Source: Thiomonas sp. (GTDB taxonomy: Bacteria > Pseudomonadota > Gammaproteobacteria > Burkholderiales > Burkholderiaceae). Taken from it: a stretch of DNA of 48,995 nucleotides. How positions within the stretch are numbered: position 1 is the stretch's first letter; each line of letters starts with the position of its first letter. The notes below the pieces were generated by a model. It saw only the letters and a list, made by a program, of their open reading frames with translations, was not told the origin of the DNA and made no database searches. Below, one piece after another: positions 39,684 through 47,791 of the stretch. The stretch is taken from assembly GCA_027443745.1 (NCBI GenBank), contig DAIAZB010000548.1, positions 1 through 48,995 of the forward strand, in the 5' to 3' direction. The position numbers and the translations under genes are program-made.

Positions 39684-42600
39684 ATAGCGGCAACAAAGCA
39701 CACCAGGAAAGGCACTTCGAGGAGTACGTCGTCGCCCAGCTCCAGATGCAGGGCTGGCGGGTTGGCGACACCAAGCGTTACGACACCGAGCGCGCCTTGT
39801 ACCCGGACGATCTGGTGGCCTGGCTGGAAGCCACGCAGGCCGACAAGTGGGCCAAACTGTGCAAGGACTATCCGGACGATCCGCGCGGCGCGCTGATGGA
39901 TCGGCTGGCCAAGGTGCTGGAGAAGGACGGCACCGTGCATGCCCTGCGGCGCGGGTTCTCCATCGCCGGCTGCGGGCATATCGACCTCTCCGAAGCTGCG
40001 CCCGAGGACCGGCGCAACGCTGAGGTGCTCAAGCGCTACGCGGCGAACGTCCTGCGCGTGGTGCCCCAACTGAAGTACCACCCGGCGCGCGAGCTCGCGA
40101 TCGATCTGGGGTTCTTCATCAACGGCCTGCCGGTTGCGACCGTCGAGCTCAAGACCGATTTCACCCAGTCGGCCGCCGCTGCCGTGGAGCAGTACAAGAT
40201 CGACCGGCAGCCGCTCGATCCCAAGACCCGGCGCCGGGAGCCGCTGCTGACGTTCAAGCGGGGCGCCATCGTGCACTTCGCGATGTCGGACTCGGACATC
40301 CAGATGACGACTAAGCTGGATGGCGAGAACACGTTCTTCCTGCCTTTCAACCAAGGTCAGGACGGTCATGCTGGCAACCCACCGCGAACCGACGGCGAGT
40401 ACCCCGTCGCCTACTTCTGGGAGCGTGTCTGCCAGCGCGATGCCTGGCTGCGGATCTTCCACAGCTTCGTCTACATCGAGAAGAAGGACGTGGTGGACCT
40501 GTATGGCAACTGGTCCAAGAAGGAAACCCTGATCTTTCCGCGCTTCCACCAGTGGGATGCGGTGAACCGGATGATTGCGGATGCCAAGGCCCATGGGGCG
40601 GGGCTGTCCTACCTGTGCGAGCACAGCGCTGGATCCGGCAAGACCAGCACCATTGCCTGGACGGCCCATGATCTGATCAAGCTGCGCAGTGACGACGGCG
40701 AGGCCGTCTTCGACAGCGTGGTCATCGTGACCGACAGGACTGTGCTGGACAGCCAGCTGCAGGACGCGGTGAAGCAGATCGACCATCAGTTCGGGGTGAT
40801 CGCGGCGATCGATCGCCAGAAGTCCTCGAAGTCCAAGAGCAAGCAGCTCGCCGAGGCGCTGATCGCCGGGACGCCGATCATCGTGGTGACGATCCAGACC
40901 TTCCCCTACGCGCTGGAAGCGATCGTGACCGAGCCGAAGCTGAGGGATCGGCACTTTGCCGTCATCATCGACGAGGCGCACGCATCCCAGACCGGCACGA
41001 ACGCCGCCAAGCTGCAGACTGCCCTGTCCATGACTACGGAAGGCGGCACAGCCGCGCTGAGTGTCGATGAGCTGCTGGAGCAGTTGCAGAAATCCCGGGT
41101 GCGGCCGAAGAACCTCAGCCACTTCGCGTTCACTGCGACACCGAAGCACGCCACGTTCATGCTGTTCGGGCGTACGCGGGACGGCCGCAAGCCCAGTAAG
41201 GACAATCCCCCCGAGGCCTTCCATCGCTATCCGATGCGCCAGGCCATCGAAGAGGGCTTCATCCTCGACGTGCTGCTGGGCTACGTGCCCTACAAGACGG
41301 CCTTCAATCTCGCCAAGCAGTTGGAGGACACCCGGCGCGTCAGCGGCAAGGCGGCCAAGCGGGCGCTGGCCCAGTGGATGAGCCTGCACCCCACGAATGT
41401 GACCCAGAAGGTGCAGTTCATCATCGAGCACTTCAGCGCCAACGTGGCGCAGCGCCTGGACGGCAAAGCCAAGGCGATGGTGGTGACCAGCTCGCGCGCT
41501 GCAGCCGTGCGCTACAAGAAAGGTTTCGACGCCTACATCGCCAAGCACCCGGAACATGCCGGCATCCGCTCGCTGGTGGCCTTCTCCGGCAAGCTCACCG
41601 GCAAGCAGGTCATGCACGCCGACGATGAGCGCCTGGCAGGGGATGCCTTCGTGGTAGATCCAAAGGAGGAATTCACCGAACAGTCGATGAACCCGGGCGC
41701 CGGAGTCGATCTGGCCAAGGCCTTCGAGAAGCCCGAATACCGCGTGATGCTGGTCGCGGACAAGTTCCAGACCGGATTCGACCAGCCGCGGCTGGTCGCC
41801 CTGTACGTCGACAAGAAGATCGCCAACGACGTTGAGATCGTGCAAACCCTCTCGCGTCTGAATCGCATGGCGCCCGGCAAGGACGAGACCTTCGTCATCG
41901 ACTTCATCAACGATCCGGACACCGTGCGGGCGGCCTTTGCGAAGTACGACGATGGCGCCGCCCTGGAGGATGTCCAAGATCCCAATGTGGTCTACGAGAT
42001 CAAGGACGCCCTCGACGCCCAGGGCTTCTACGAGGCGGAGGACCTGGAGAGCTTCAAGCAGGCGCGTTTCCGGACGATCCGTGACATCACCCAGGCCCAG
42101 GAACCGCAGCACAAGGCCTTGTACGCGGCCACCGAACGGCCCACCCGGCTCTTCAACCAGAAGCTGAGGATGCTGCGCGAGGCCATCGCGACTTGGGATC
42201 TGGCCTTCGAGAAAGCTCGCGCGAACCGGGACGAGCATGGCATGAAGTCCGCGGAACACCAGCGCAAGGACTACGCACAGCAGCTCTCCGTGCTGATAGG
42301 GTTCAAGAGCAGCCTGGGCCGGTTTTGCCGCACCTATGGCTACGTGGCGCAATTGATCGATTTCGGGGACCCCGAGCTCGAAAACTTCGCCGCGTTCGCC
42401 CGATTGCTGCAGAAGCGCCTGGAGGGCGTGCCGCCGGACCACGTCGATTTGCGCGGCTTGGTGCTGTCCGGATTCGACATCAAGGCTCGCGTGGAGAGCG
42501 GCGAAGGATCGGAGCCGGGATCGAAACCCCTCCTCAAGCCGGTCGGCCCTGGCGGGCGCAAGAAGGACGACGACCGCCATTACCTCAAGGAGATCATCGA

Positions 42601-42913
42601 CCGGCTCAACCGGCTGTTCGGGGATGCCACGCCGCTGCGGGACCAGGCGGCCTTCGTGAACCACATCACTGCGATCGCCAAGGAGAGCGATGTGGTCATG
42701 GCGCAGGTGGAGAACAACACGCGCGAGCAGGCGCTCAAGGGCAACCTGCCGGGGGCCGTGCAGCAGGGTGTCGTTCGCGCCCTCAGCTCGCATCAGAAGC
42801 TCGCCACCCAGGTACTGAAGGCCGATCGCCAGGCGATGGCGGCGCTGACGGACCTGATTTACGAGCTGATCCGCGATCGACAGACCATCCAGCTGGACGA
42901 CCTCGATGCTTGA
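39680..42913 (+). CDS. hsdR: Type I restriction endonuclease, translocase subunit
   Basis: A 1077-aa HsdR. The N-terminal nuclease has the DLGFFINGLPVATVELKTDF block (catalytic Glu156-x-Lys158) and the QxxxY region (AAAAVEQYK). Superfamily 2 helicase motifs follow: Walker A SAGSGKTST (Lys321), DEAH in IIDEAHASQTG, and the FTATP motif III. A helical C-terminus contacts HsdM. All key residues are present, so restriction should be functional. The start ATG at 39680 overlaps the GIY-YIG stop (ATGA). The last 8 bp overlap the ISL3 transposase gene, so the R-M operon runs into the transposase without a gap. Confidence 0.94.
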   Translation: MNSGNKAHQERHFEEYVVAQLQMQGWRVGDTKRYDTERALYPDDLVAWLEATQADKWAKLCKDYPDDPRGALMDRLAKVLEKDGTVHALRRGFSIAGCGHIDLSEAAPEDRRNAEVLKRYAANVLRVVPQLKYHPARELAIDLGFFINGLPVATVELKTDFTQSAAAAVEQYKIDRQPLDPKTRRREPLLTFKRGAIVHFAMSDSDIQMTTKLDGENTFFLPFNQGQDGHAGNPPRTDGEYPVAYFWERVCQRDAWLRIFHSFVYIEKKDVVDLYGNWSKKETLIFPRFHQWDAVNRMIADAKAHGAGLSYLCEHSAGSGKTSTIAWTAHDLIKLRSDDGEAVFDSVVIVTDRTVLDSQLQDAVKQIDHQFGVIAAIDRQKSSKSKSKQLAEALIAGTPIIVVTIQTFPYALEAIVTEPKLRDRHFAVIIDEAHASQTGTNAAKLQTALSMTTEGGTAALSVDELLEQLQKSRVRPKNLSHFAFTATPKHATFMLFGRTRDGRKPSKDNPPEAFHRYPMRQAIEEGFILDVLLGYVPYKTAFNLAKQLEDTRRVSGKAAKRALAQWMSLHPTNVTQKVQFIIEHFSANVAQRLDGKAKAMVVTSSRAAAVRYKKGFDAYIAKHPEHAGIRSLVAFSGKLTGKQVMHADDERLAGDAFVVDPKEEFTEQSMNPGAGVDLAKAFEKPEYRVMLVADKFQTGFDQPRLVALYVDKKIANDVEIVQTLSRLNRMAPGKDETFVIDFINDPDTVRAAFAKYDDGAALEDVQDPNVVYEIKDALDAQGFYEAEDLESFKQARFRTIRDITQAQEPQHKALYAATERPTRLFNQKLRMLREAIATWDLAFEKARANRDEHGMKSAEHQRKDYAQQLSVLIGFKSSLGRFCRTYGYVAQLIDFGDPELENFAAFARLLQKRLEGVPPDHVDLRGLVLSGFDIKARVESGEGSEPGSKPLLKPVGPGGRKKDDDRHYLKEIIDRLNRLFGDATPLRDQAAFVNHITAIAKESDVVMAQVENNTREQALKGNLPGAVQQGVVRALSSHQKLATQVLKADRQAMAALTDLIYELIRDRQTIQLDDLDA

Positions 42914-44207
42914 CCTCCTGAACCTGCCGGGCATTCGGCCGGTGGACCTTCGGAGCGAGGAAGGTGTCATTGTCATCGTTGCCGAAGTCGTCCAGGCGGG
43001 CCAGCCCGCATGCCCAAGCTGTGGGAAGCCGTTGTATCGGCATGGACATCGGGAGATTGCGTTTGCCGATACCCCCCTGCAGATGCAGCCCGTGCGCCTG
43101 CAGATCGATCGCCCGCGTTACCGATGCGAGAGCTGCGGCACGACCCTGACGCTGGAGCTGCCCTTCCTGGACGAGCGCAGGCGCGCGACCCGGCGACTGG
43201 TCGACGCCGTGCGCGCCCGCTGCCTGGGAATGACCTTTACCGGGCTTGCCCAGCAGACGGGACTCGCCGTGAGCTCAATCCGCAACATCGCGTTGGATCT
43301 GATCAAGGAACTCGAGAGCACCGTCCGCTACGAGACGCCGGTGATCATGGGCATCGACGAAGTGAATCTGGCCAAAGGCTGCCGCTGCGTCATCACCAAC
43401 CTCGCTACCAAGAGCGTGTTTGACATGTTCGAAAAGCGCACCAAGGCGCACCTGACGCCGTACTTCCGCAATCTGCCAGAGCGAGAGAAGGTGGAATGGG
43501 TTTGCACGGACATGTGGCGGCCCTTCAAGGAGTCGTTTGGCCCCTACTTTCCCAATGCGCGCCTCGTGATCGACAAGTTCCATGTCCTCAAAATGGCCTC
43601 GGAAGCCCTGGAAGCAGAGCGCAAGAAGCATCAGGCAACGCTCGACCGCAATGAGCGGCTGAAGGTGAAGAAGTCGATCCGCTGGCTGACCCTCAAGCGG
43701 CCCGCATCCCTCAGCGGCGATGAGGCGCTGGCGCTTGCTGCGCTCCGTGAGTACATCCCTGCTTTGGCCGATGCCTACGACTTCAAGGAGGCCTTCTACG
43801 CCATCTACGACGAGGCCAGCAAGGCGGAGGCGATGCGTGCGTTCGAAGCATGGGCGAACTCACTGCCGCCGGGAAGGCTGCCTGCCTTCCACGCTCTCGC
43901 GCGAACGGTTCACAATCACTACGGGGACATCTTCGCCTACTGGGATGCGCCGGTTCCCATCACCAACGGTTTCACGGAGTGTCAGAACGGGCTGGTAAAG
44001 GTCGCAAACCGCATGGGCCGTGGCTATAGCTACGAAGTCATCCGGGCCAAGATGTTGTATGCAAAGCATGCGCGTTGGGTGGGCAGCGCCCCCGGGGTGC
44101 CAGGGGCAAGGCCCGCAGATTCAACCACTGGCTTCCAACCCCAGGTGGAATACGGACCCCACATTCCAACCCTAGTCGAGATGACGGAGGAAGGTGAGTT
44201 GGGTTGA
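42906..44207 (+). CDS. ISL3-family transposase
   Basis: A 433-aa DDE transposase. An N-terminal zinc ribbon (CPSCG at 36-40 and CESCG at 74-78) is followed by an HTH segment (GLAQQTGLAVSSIRNIAL) and the DDE core (Asp151 in MGIDEV, Asp202 in WVCTDMW, Glu358 in GFTECQNG; also LVIDKFHVLK). The catalytic triad is intact, so the element could still move. The stop lies 16 bp before the right inverted repeat. The ATG at 42906 is inside hsdR, implying expression from the hsdM operon. Confidence 0.93.
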   Translation: MLDLLNLPGIRPVDLRSEEGVIVIVAEVVQAGQPACPSCGKPLYRHGHREIAFADTPLQMQPVRLQIDRPRYRCESCGTTLTLELPFLDERRRATRRLVDAVRARCLGMTFTGLAQQTGLAVSSIRNIALDLIKELESTVRYETPVIMGIDEVNLAKGCRCVITNLATKSVFDMFEKRTKAHLTPYFRNLPEREKVEWVCTDMWRPFKESFGPYFPNARLVIDKFHVLKMASEALEAERKKHQATLDRNERLKVKKSIRWLTLKRPASLSGDEALALAALREYIPALADAYDFKEAFYAIYDEASKAEAMRAFEAWANSLPPGRLPAFHALARTVHNHYGDIFAYWDAPVPITNGFTECQNGLVKVANRMGRGYSYEVIRAKMLYAKHARWVGSAPGVPGARPADSTTGFQPQVEYGPHIPTLVEMTEEGELG

Positions 44208-44223
44208 TCTGAGGACCGATTCC

Positions 44224-44245
44224 AACCACTTATTGCAAATAGCCG
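44224..44245 (-). repeat. Right inverted repeat of the ISL3 transposon
   Basis: Read on the minus strand it starts GGCTATTTGCAATAAG and ends GTGGTTG. It pairs with the left repeat at 31706. The next base outside (44246) resumes a UvrD-helicase reading frame. Confidence 0.82.
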
Positions 44246-44456
44246 TCAGGAGTTCGGCGCGGTGGTGGTAATGGCCTGTGACGAGGACATCCTGCCTTTG
44301 CGTGCTCGTCTGGATGCAGCCGCTGACGAAGCGGATTTGCGCGAGGTGTACGACACCGAGCGGCATTTGCTGTACGTGGCATGCACGCGTGCGCGTGATC
44401 GCTTGCTGGTCACCGGGACCGACCCGCGATCCGAATTCCTTGATGATCTGCACTAA
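44246..44456 (+). pseudogene. 3' end of a UvrD-type helicase gene cut by the transposon
   Basis: Directly outside the right repeat the frame reads RQEFGAVVVMACDEDILPL and later YDTERHLLYVACTRARDRLL, ending SEFLDDL and a stop at 44456. These are motifs V and VI of superfamily 1A helicases. About 70 codons remain; the 5' part is not found at the left end of the transposon, where intact gajB lies. So the DNA on the two sides of the transposon is not a simple split gene. Confidence 0.75.
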
Positions 44457-44597
44457 CCAGCACACGCGCGATTCGCGTCGTTTTGCAGATGACTCATCTA
44501 TGGCATATCAAGATCTGGCTCACATGAACTTGCCAGACGATGCGATCGGTACCGCGCTAACCACAGTGTTCTGTGAAGCTCGGTTGTCATGCAGGCG

Positions 44598-45335
44598 TCA
44601 GGTTCCATAGAACTGGATGCCTTGATGAAAGATCTCTGGCAGCTCTTCGTCAGGGTTGCACAACACGACCGAGAGTGGCATTGCCAAGTCTTTCAGCGCA
44701 GGCTTGATCCAAAGGCTCGTGAGCTGAAGCAGCCGTTCGTGGTGGGCTGGCGCCACGACGATTCCGAGGAACAGTGAAATGTCGGCAAACTCAGGTCCGC
44801 GATGCAGTTCGACCAGATAGGCCGCGCGTACCAAGGGCTCGGCTGCAAAGTGCTCGCGCAGAACCAGGGTCAACGCATCGGGCGGGCAAGACGGAGGGCA
44901 CGCACCAACCTGCTCTGATTCCGTGATCGCTTCTATCGAGAACGTTCCGATCGATTGCCCGGCCAGGATTGCGTCCACCTCGGCCGGATAGAGCGCGATC
45001 TGGTCCACGTTGGGGTTGAGCATGAGGGTCGCACCGCGGGTTTGCTCCAGTAGCTCGCGGCCTGCCATGGCGATGATCGCGCGAACATTGCCTGCGGCAA
45101 ACTCGGCTTGTTCGCGATCACTGAAAAATGGCAGAACGGTCTGACCATTGTCCGGTCGCACGAACTGCACATAGCGCATGCGCCCGGGGGGCGGCGGCGC
45201 CAGGGGAACGTGGGCGTAGACCGTCGATTTGAGCAATGCCCTGAAGAACGCATCTTCGGCACGGGTGATTTCATCGCATCCCGTACTCTGGCGAGCGGCC
45301 TGCAGTAGATCCTGGAGCAGTTTTGCGGATGCCAT
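44598..45335 (-). CDS. sseB: SseB-family protein
   Basis: A 245-aa protein matching the two-part SseB layout. The N-terminal domain has TVLPFFSDREQAEFAA and then GATLMLNPNVDQIALYPAEV; the C-terminal domain has AYLVELHRGPEFADISLFLG and ends LPEIFHQGIQFYG. SseB of E. coli is an enhanced-serine-sensitivity protein of unclear mechanism; relatives turn up near toxins and secretion genes. Start ATG at 45335. It follows the gene at 45410-45805 on the same strand with a 75-bp gap. Confidence 0.82.
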   Translation of the reverse strand: MASAKLLQDLLQAARQSTGCDEITRAEDAFFRALLKSTVYAHVPLAPPPPGRMRYVQFVRPDNGQTVLPFFSDREQAEFAAGNVRAIIAMAGRELLEQTRGATLMLNPNVDQIALYPAEVDAILAGQSIGTFSIEAITESEQVGACPPSCPPDALTLVLREHFAAEPLVRAAYLVELHRGPEFADISLFLGIVVAPAHHERLLQLTSLWIKPALKDLAMPLSVVLCNPDEELPEIFHQGIQFYGT

Positions 45336-45409
45336 GGCAAGAAGCTCTGTAGTGGTCAGTCGATGTCATTGCAAGCGCCTAGTCCAGCGTGGAGCCGCGC
45401 AGTCCTGCC

Positions 45410-45805
45410 TCATTCTTCCGGATGCGGTTTGCGGTGCCGCTGCCGGAACTGCTCGGCGAAGCGATCGATGAAATCACCCATCGGTCCCCTGAAGCGCAGG
45501 GCTTCCGCTGGCAGCGGGATGCCGAGTTCGCGCGCAATGCTGGTCGCGTACTGGATCTGTGCATCAGATGGTTGCTTGAGGTCCGCATCGAGGCATTCCG
45601 CCAAGCTTGTAGCAAAGGATCTGGCAAGCCGATCCATCAGGCTTTCCATTCGGCCCGAATGCGACGCACGGACGTACTGGAGGATCCAGGCTTCCAGGAC
45701 ATAGTTGTCCAACGGAATCGGGATACCGGTGTCATCATCGAACATGAGGCGCACTGACATACCAGGGTCCTCACAGGCCAAGCACCAAAGACGCTTGCCA
45801 CCCAT
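45410..45805 (-). CDS. Hypothetical protein divergent from the Xre regulator
   Basis: A protein of about 131 aa, not recognised; the sequence begins MGGKRLWCLACEDPGMSVRL and contains DNYVLEAWILQYVRASHSGR and RFRGPMGDFIDRFAEQFRQR. I start it at 45805 so that it does not overlap the Xre gene; the ATG at 45760 has a better RBS (GAGGA 8 nt before) and is the alternative. The longer frame to 46015 is antisense to the Xre gene and not credible. Two palindromes lie immediately upstream, so it is probably controlled by the Xre protein. Confidence 0.5.
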   Translation of the reverse strand: MGGKRLWCLACEDPGMSVRLMFDDDTGIPIPLDNYVLEAWILQYVRASHSGRMESLMDRLARSFATSLAECLDADLKQPSDAQIQYATSIARELGIPLPAEALRFRGPMGDFIDRFAEQFRQRHRKPHPEE

Positions 45806-45807
45806 GC

Positions 45808-45854
45808 TACGAAACTCGTAGTATCGCGCGCAAGGCAAAGTTACGAATCTCGTA
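45808..45854. promoter_or_regulatory. Pair of palindromic operators between divergent genes
   Basis: TACGA-AAC-TCGTA (45808-45820) and TACGA-ATC-TCGTA (45842-45854) are two copies of the same palindrome with centres 34 bp apart. They sit between the minus-strand gene at 45805 and the Xre gene at 45882. This is the usual layout for an autoregulating Xre-type repressor. Confidence 0.65.
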
Positions 45855-45881
45855 GGATCATCACCTGCGCAGGTTTGCAAC

Positions 45882-46202
45882 GTGCCGCGACGGACCGACG
45901 TCCGACTGGTCTTCCAGCGTCGTCTCAAGGAGGCGCGGATTCGGTGCCACCTTTCCCAGAAGGAACTCGGCGTACAGGCAGACTTGGACGCGTTTGTGGC
46001 CAGTGCTCGCATCAATCGCTATGAACTGGGGGTACACGAGCCCGACATGAACACGATCGCCCACCTGGCGAGTGCCTTGTCAGTACCCGTCGCCTACTTG
46101 TTCTCTGACGATGACCGCCTGACCAGAATGATCCTGGCGTTCGAACAGCTGCCCGCAGCCGAGAAAGACCGCTTGTTGCGATCCATGGAAACCGGCAACT
46201 GA
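45882..46202 (+). CDS. Xre-family helix-turn-helix regulator
   Basis: A 106-aa DNA-binding protein with the Xre/Cro HTH (LKEARIRCHLSQKELGVQAD, then INRYELGVHEPDMNTIAHLA, ALSVPVAYLFSDDD). The C-terminal segment LTRMILAFEQLPAAEKDRLL is a short dimerisation helix. Start codon is GTG at 45882. The first TACGA-palindrome pair lies 28-74 bp upstream, supporting autoregulation and control of the divergent gene. Confidence 0.85.
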   Translation: MPRRTDVRLVFQRRLKEARIRCHLSQKELGVQADLDAFVASARINRYELGVHEPDMNTIAHLASALSVPVAYLFSDDDRLTRMILAFEQLPAAEKDRLLRSMETGN

Positions 46203-46252
46203 AGTCCTGACGCAGCGCGGCATCCGTAACGCCGCGCCGGCGAACTCGCCGA

Positions 46253-46665
46253 TCAACCCTCGGTGTTGCCCCGGTCAATGCCCGGCAACGCCTCGCCAAG
46301 ATCGGCATCGGTCAGCCCACGTATGTGGGCGTTGTACTGCCAGACGACGAACTGCTCCAGGAGCCGCGAGTTCTCGGCCTTCAATCGCTCGTTCTCGTTC
46401 GTCAGGCGCGCTATGCGCTCCATCGCCACGCGCATGCTGGGCGCTGCTTTCAGTGCCGGCTCCGGTTCGTCCCTGAGACGCTGCTTGACCGCCTTGAACG
46501 CATCCTTGATCCGAATACTGCGCGCCAGTGTTTGCCTTGCTGGGGCGGTGTGAATGACCGGCATGCAGGAGGCACTGAGCGCTTCCCACGTCAGCTTGCC
46601 CTTCCAACCGTCGAGGATCTCCACGACACGTTCAATGTCGCGGTCGGACAGGGGTGTTTAGCCAT
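46253..46665 (-). pseudogene. Small coiled-coil protein gene, probably frameshifted near its start
   Basis: From a GTG at 46624 the frame encodes 123 aa: ILDGWKGKLTWEAL, an Arg-rich middle (RQTLARSIRIKDAFKAVKQR) and a coiled coil (ARLTNENERLKAENSRLLEQ). In the same frame, upstream sequence also looks coding (PLSDRDIERVV) but has no ATG. An ATG with an RBS at 46665 leads into it if one A is added to the AAA run at about 46655-46658. A one-base deletion is therefore likely, or GTG is used. The protein resembles small partners of tyrosine recombinases, but none is next to it. Confidence 0.5.
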
Positions 46666-46750
46666 CCGCTCAAAGGCTCTCTGAACCGCTATGGGTAACC
46701 GGCTCTACTGCGAGGACTTGTTTCGTTAGTTTCTGCAGAACCGCGTCATG

Positions 46751-46840
46751 TGTAGACAGACAAAATAGTTGGACCGCAACCAATAAAGTCTTGCCCTAGA
46801 CAATAGAGCTCTATCGCAAGCAACAAAGTTGTTGGCCCGC
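46751..46840 (+). mobile_element. Tn7-like transposon end with four TnsB-site-like repeats
   Basis: The terminus reads TGTAGACA and then GACAAAATAG, the same 8-bp spacing as at the end of Tn7 (TGTGGGCG, then GACAAAATAG). Four decamers follow on an exact 20-bp period: GACAAAATAG (46759), ACCAATAAAG (46779), GACAATAGAG (46799) and AGCAACAAAG (46819), matching the TnsB-binding pattern GACAATAAAG. Tight tandem sites are typical of the Tn7 right end. No tns gene and no opposite end are visible in the window, so this is probably a remnant or one end of a partly deleted element; the interior would lie to the right. Confidence 0.65.
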
Positions 46841-47042
46841 ACCGTAGAAGATCGAGCGAGGATTTGCAGTGCATAGTTCTGCGGTCAGCACCAACGAATG
46901 CAATCGGCACTCCGCGCTCTGGAGCAAACTTCCCGCATCAACTTATCCACCCGAGTAGGTGAAATCGTCGAGGCGCAGGCACGACTTACGCACGAGCGCC
47001 GACGGACGCCACGCGGCTGAAACCTTCGAAATGACTTGAACC
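46841..47042. other. Intergenic DNA inside the Tn7-like end
   Basis: About 200 bp separate the repeats from the helicase fragment. There is no gene, hairpin or clear promoter that I can support. Confidence 0.5.
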
Positions 47043-47567
47043 ATGGCTTTCAAGAAACCTTCCATCCATACCACTGTGCCCGAAAGTCCCGATCGGCTCT
47101 TTCGGGATCTGCCACGTCGCAAGCACGCTAGCCTGTACGACCACCAGGGCCAGGTACTGCGTACCTATGTTGCCCAGGCACTCATGGTTCCGGATGTCGC
47201 CCTGCAGTTGCCGACTGGCAGCGGCAAGACCTTAGTCGGCCTCTTGTTGGCCGAGTGGCGTCGGCGCAAGTTCCAGGAGCGTGTCGTCTACCTGTGTCCG
47301 ACGCGGCAGTTGGTGAACCAGGTTGCCGAGGAAGCTTCTGCGAAGTACGGGTTGACGGTTGAACCCTTCACCGGCACTACCAAGAACTACACAGCGGAGG
47401 CGAAGGCCGCGTACGCGGACGGCGAGCGTGTCGCAGTGACGACCTACAATAGCCTGTTCCATCGAGGTGTTGGTTCGACTGCTCGAAGCGGGCGCGTTCG
47501 AGTAGCACTCGTTACCGCATCGACGAACACGCACGACACGCAATCTGCCGTTCCCGCCCGTGTGTAG
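47043..47567 (+). pseudogene. DEAD/DEAH-box helicase, N-terminal fragment
   Basis: The frame starts MAFKKPSIHTTVPESPDRLF and shows superfamily 2 motifs up to motif Ib: YDHQGQVLRTYV (Q-like), LQLPTGSGKTLVG (Lys62), VVYLCPTRQLVNQV and VAVTTYNSLF. After about residue 140 the sequence changes to an unrelated tail and stops at 47567. DEAH motif and the second RecA domain are missing, so the gene is truncated near 47460. It lies directly inside the Tn7-like end and was probably cargo of that element. Confidence 0.7.
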
Positions 47568-47791
47568 GACTTCCCCGACGCGTTGTAGTCCGCCGCTGAC
47601 ACGCGATGATCCGTGCGCCGACACGCCGATCCGCGCACCGAACGCCGTTGGAGTGCTGCACGTTCAACGCGTTGCGCGCTGCTGGTTCGCAACAGTCGCC
47701 CTGCTTACGCAATCGTATCCGTGAAAGATAGACACGGACTTCGCACCCGCCGTACAAGCGGCGCGCACAGCAGCATGCGCAGGGGTATGGG

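Larger units (their letters stand above)
31706..44245 (+). mobile_element. ISL3-family transposon carrying a whole type I R-M locus (12.54 kb)
   Basis: Two 22-bp inverted repeats (31706-31727 and 44224-44245) share GGCTATTTGCAA and GTGGTTG with two mismatches between and start with the GG usual for ISL3 ends. The only transposase gene (42906-44207) lies next to the right repeat, as in ISL3 elements that carry passenger genes. Enclosed are hsdM, an Abi_2 gene with its upstream RNA, a hypothetical gene, hsdS, a cyclase-like gene, a YecA-like gene, a GIY-YIG gene and hsdR. The 8-bp flanks (31698-31705 and 44246-44253) do not match, so one end may have been rearranged after insertion. The right end interrupts a UvrD-type helicase gene. 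Confidence 0.8.

Noticed and set aside
39677..42976. 1099-aa antisense open frame opposite hsdR
   Set aside because: High-GC codon periodicity gives long antisense frames; no domain, no RBS, and hsdR on the other strand has all motifs intact.
31698..44253. 8-bp target duplication of the ISL3 transposon
   Set aside because: The flanking octamers AAGAAAAG and GTCAGGAG differ, so a clean insertion footprint is not present.
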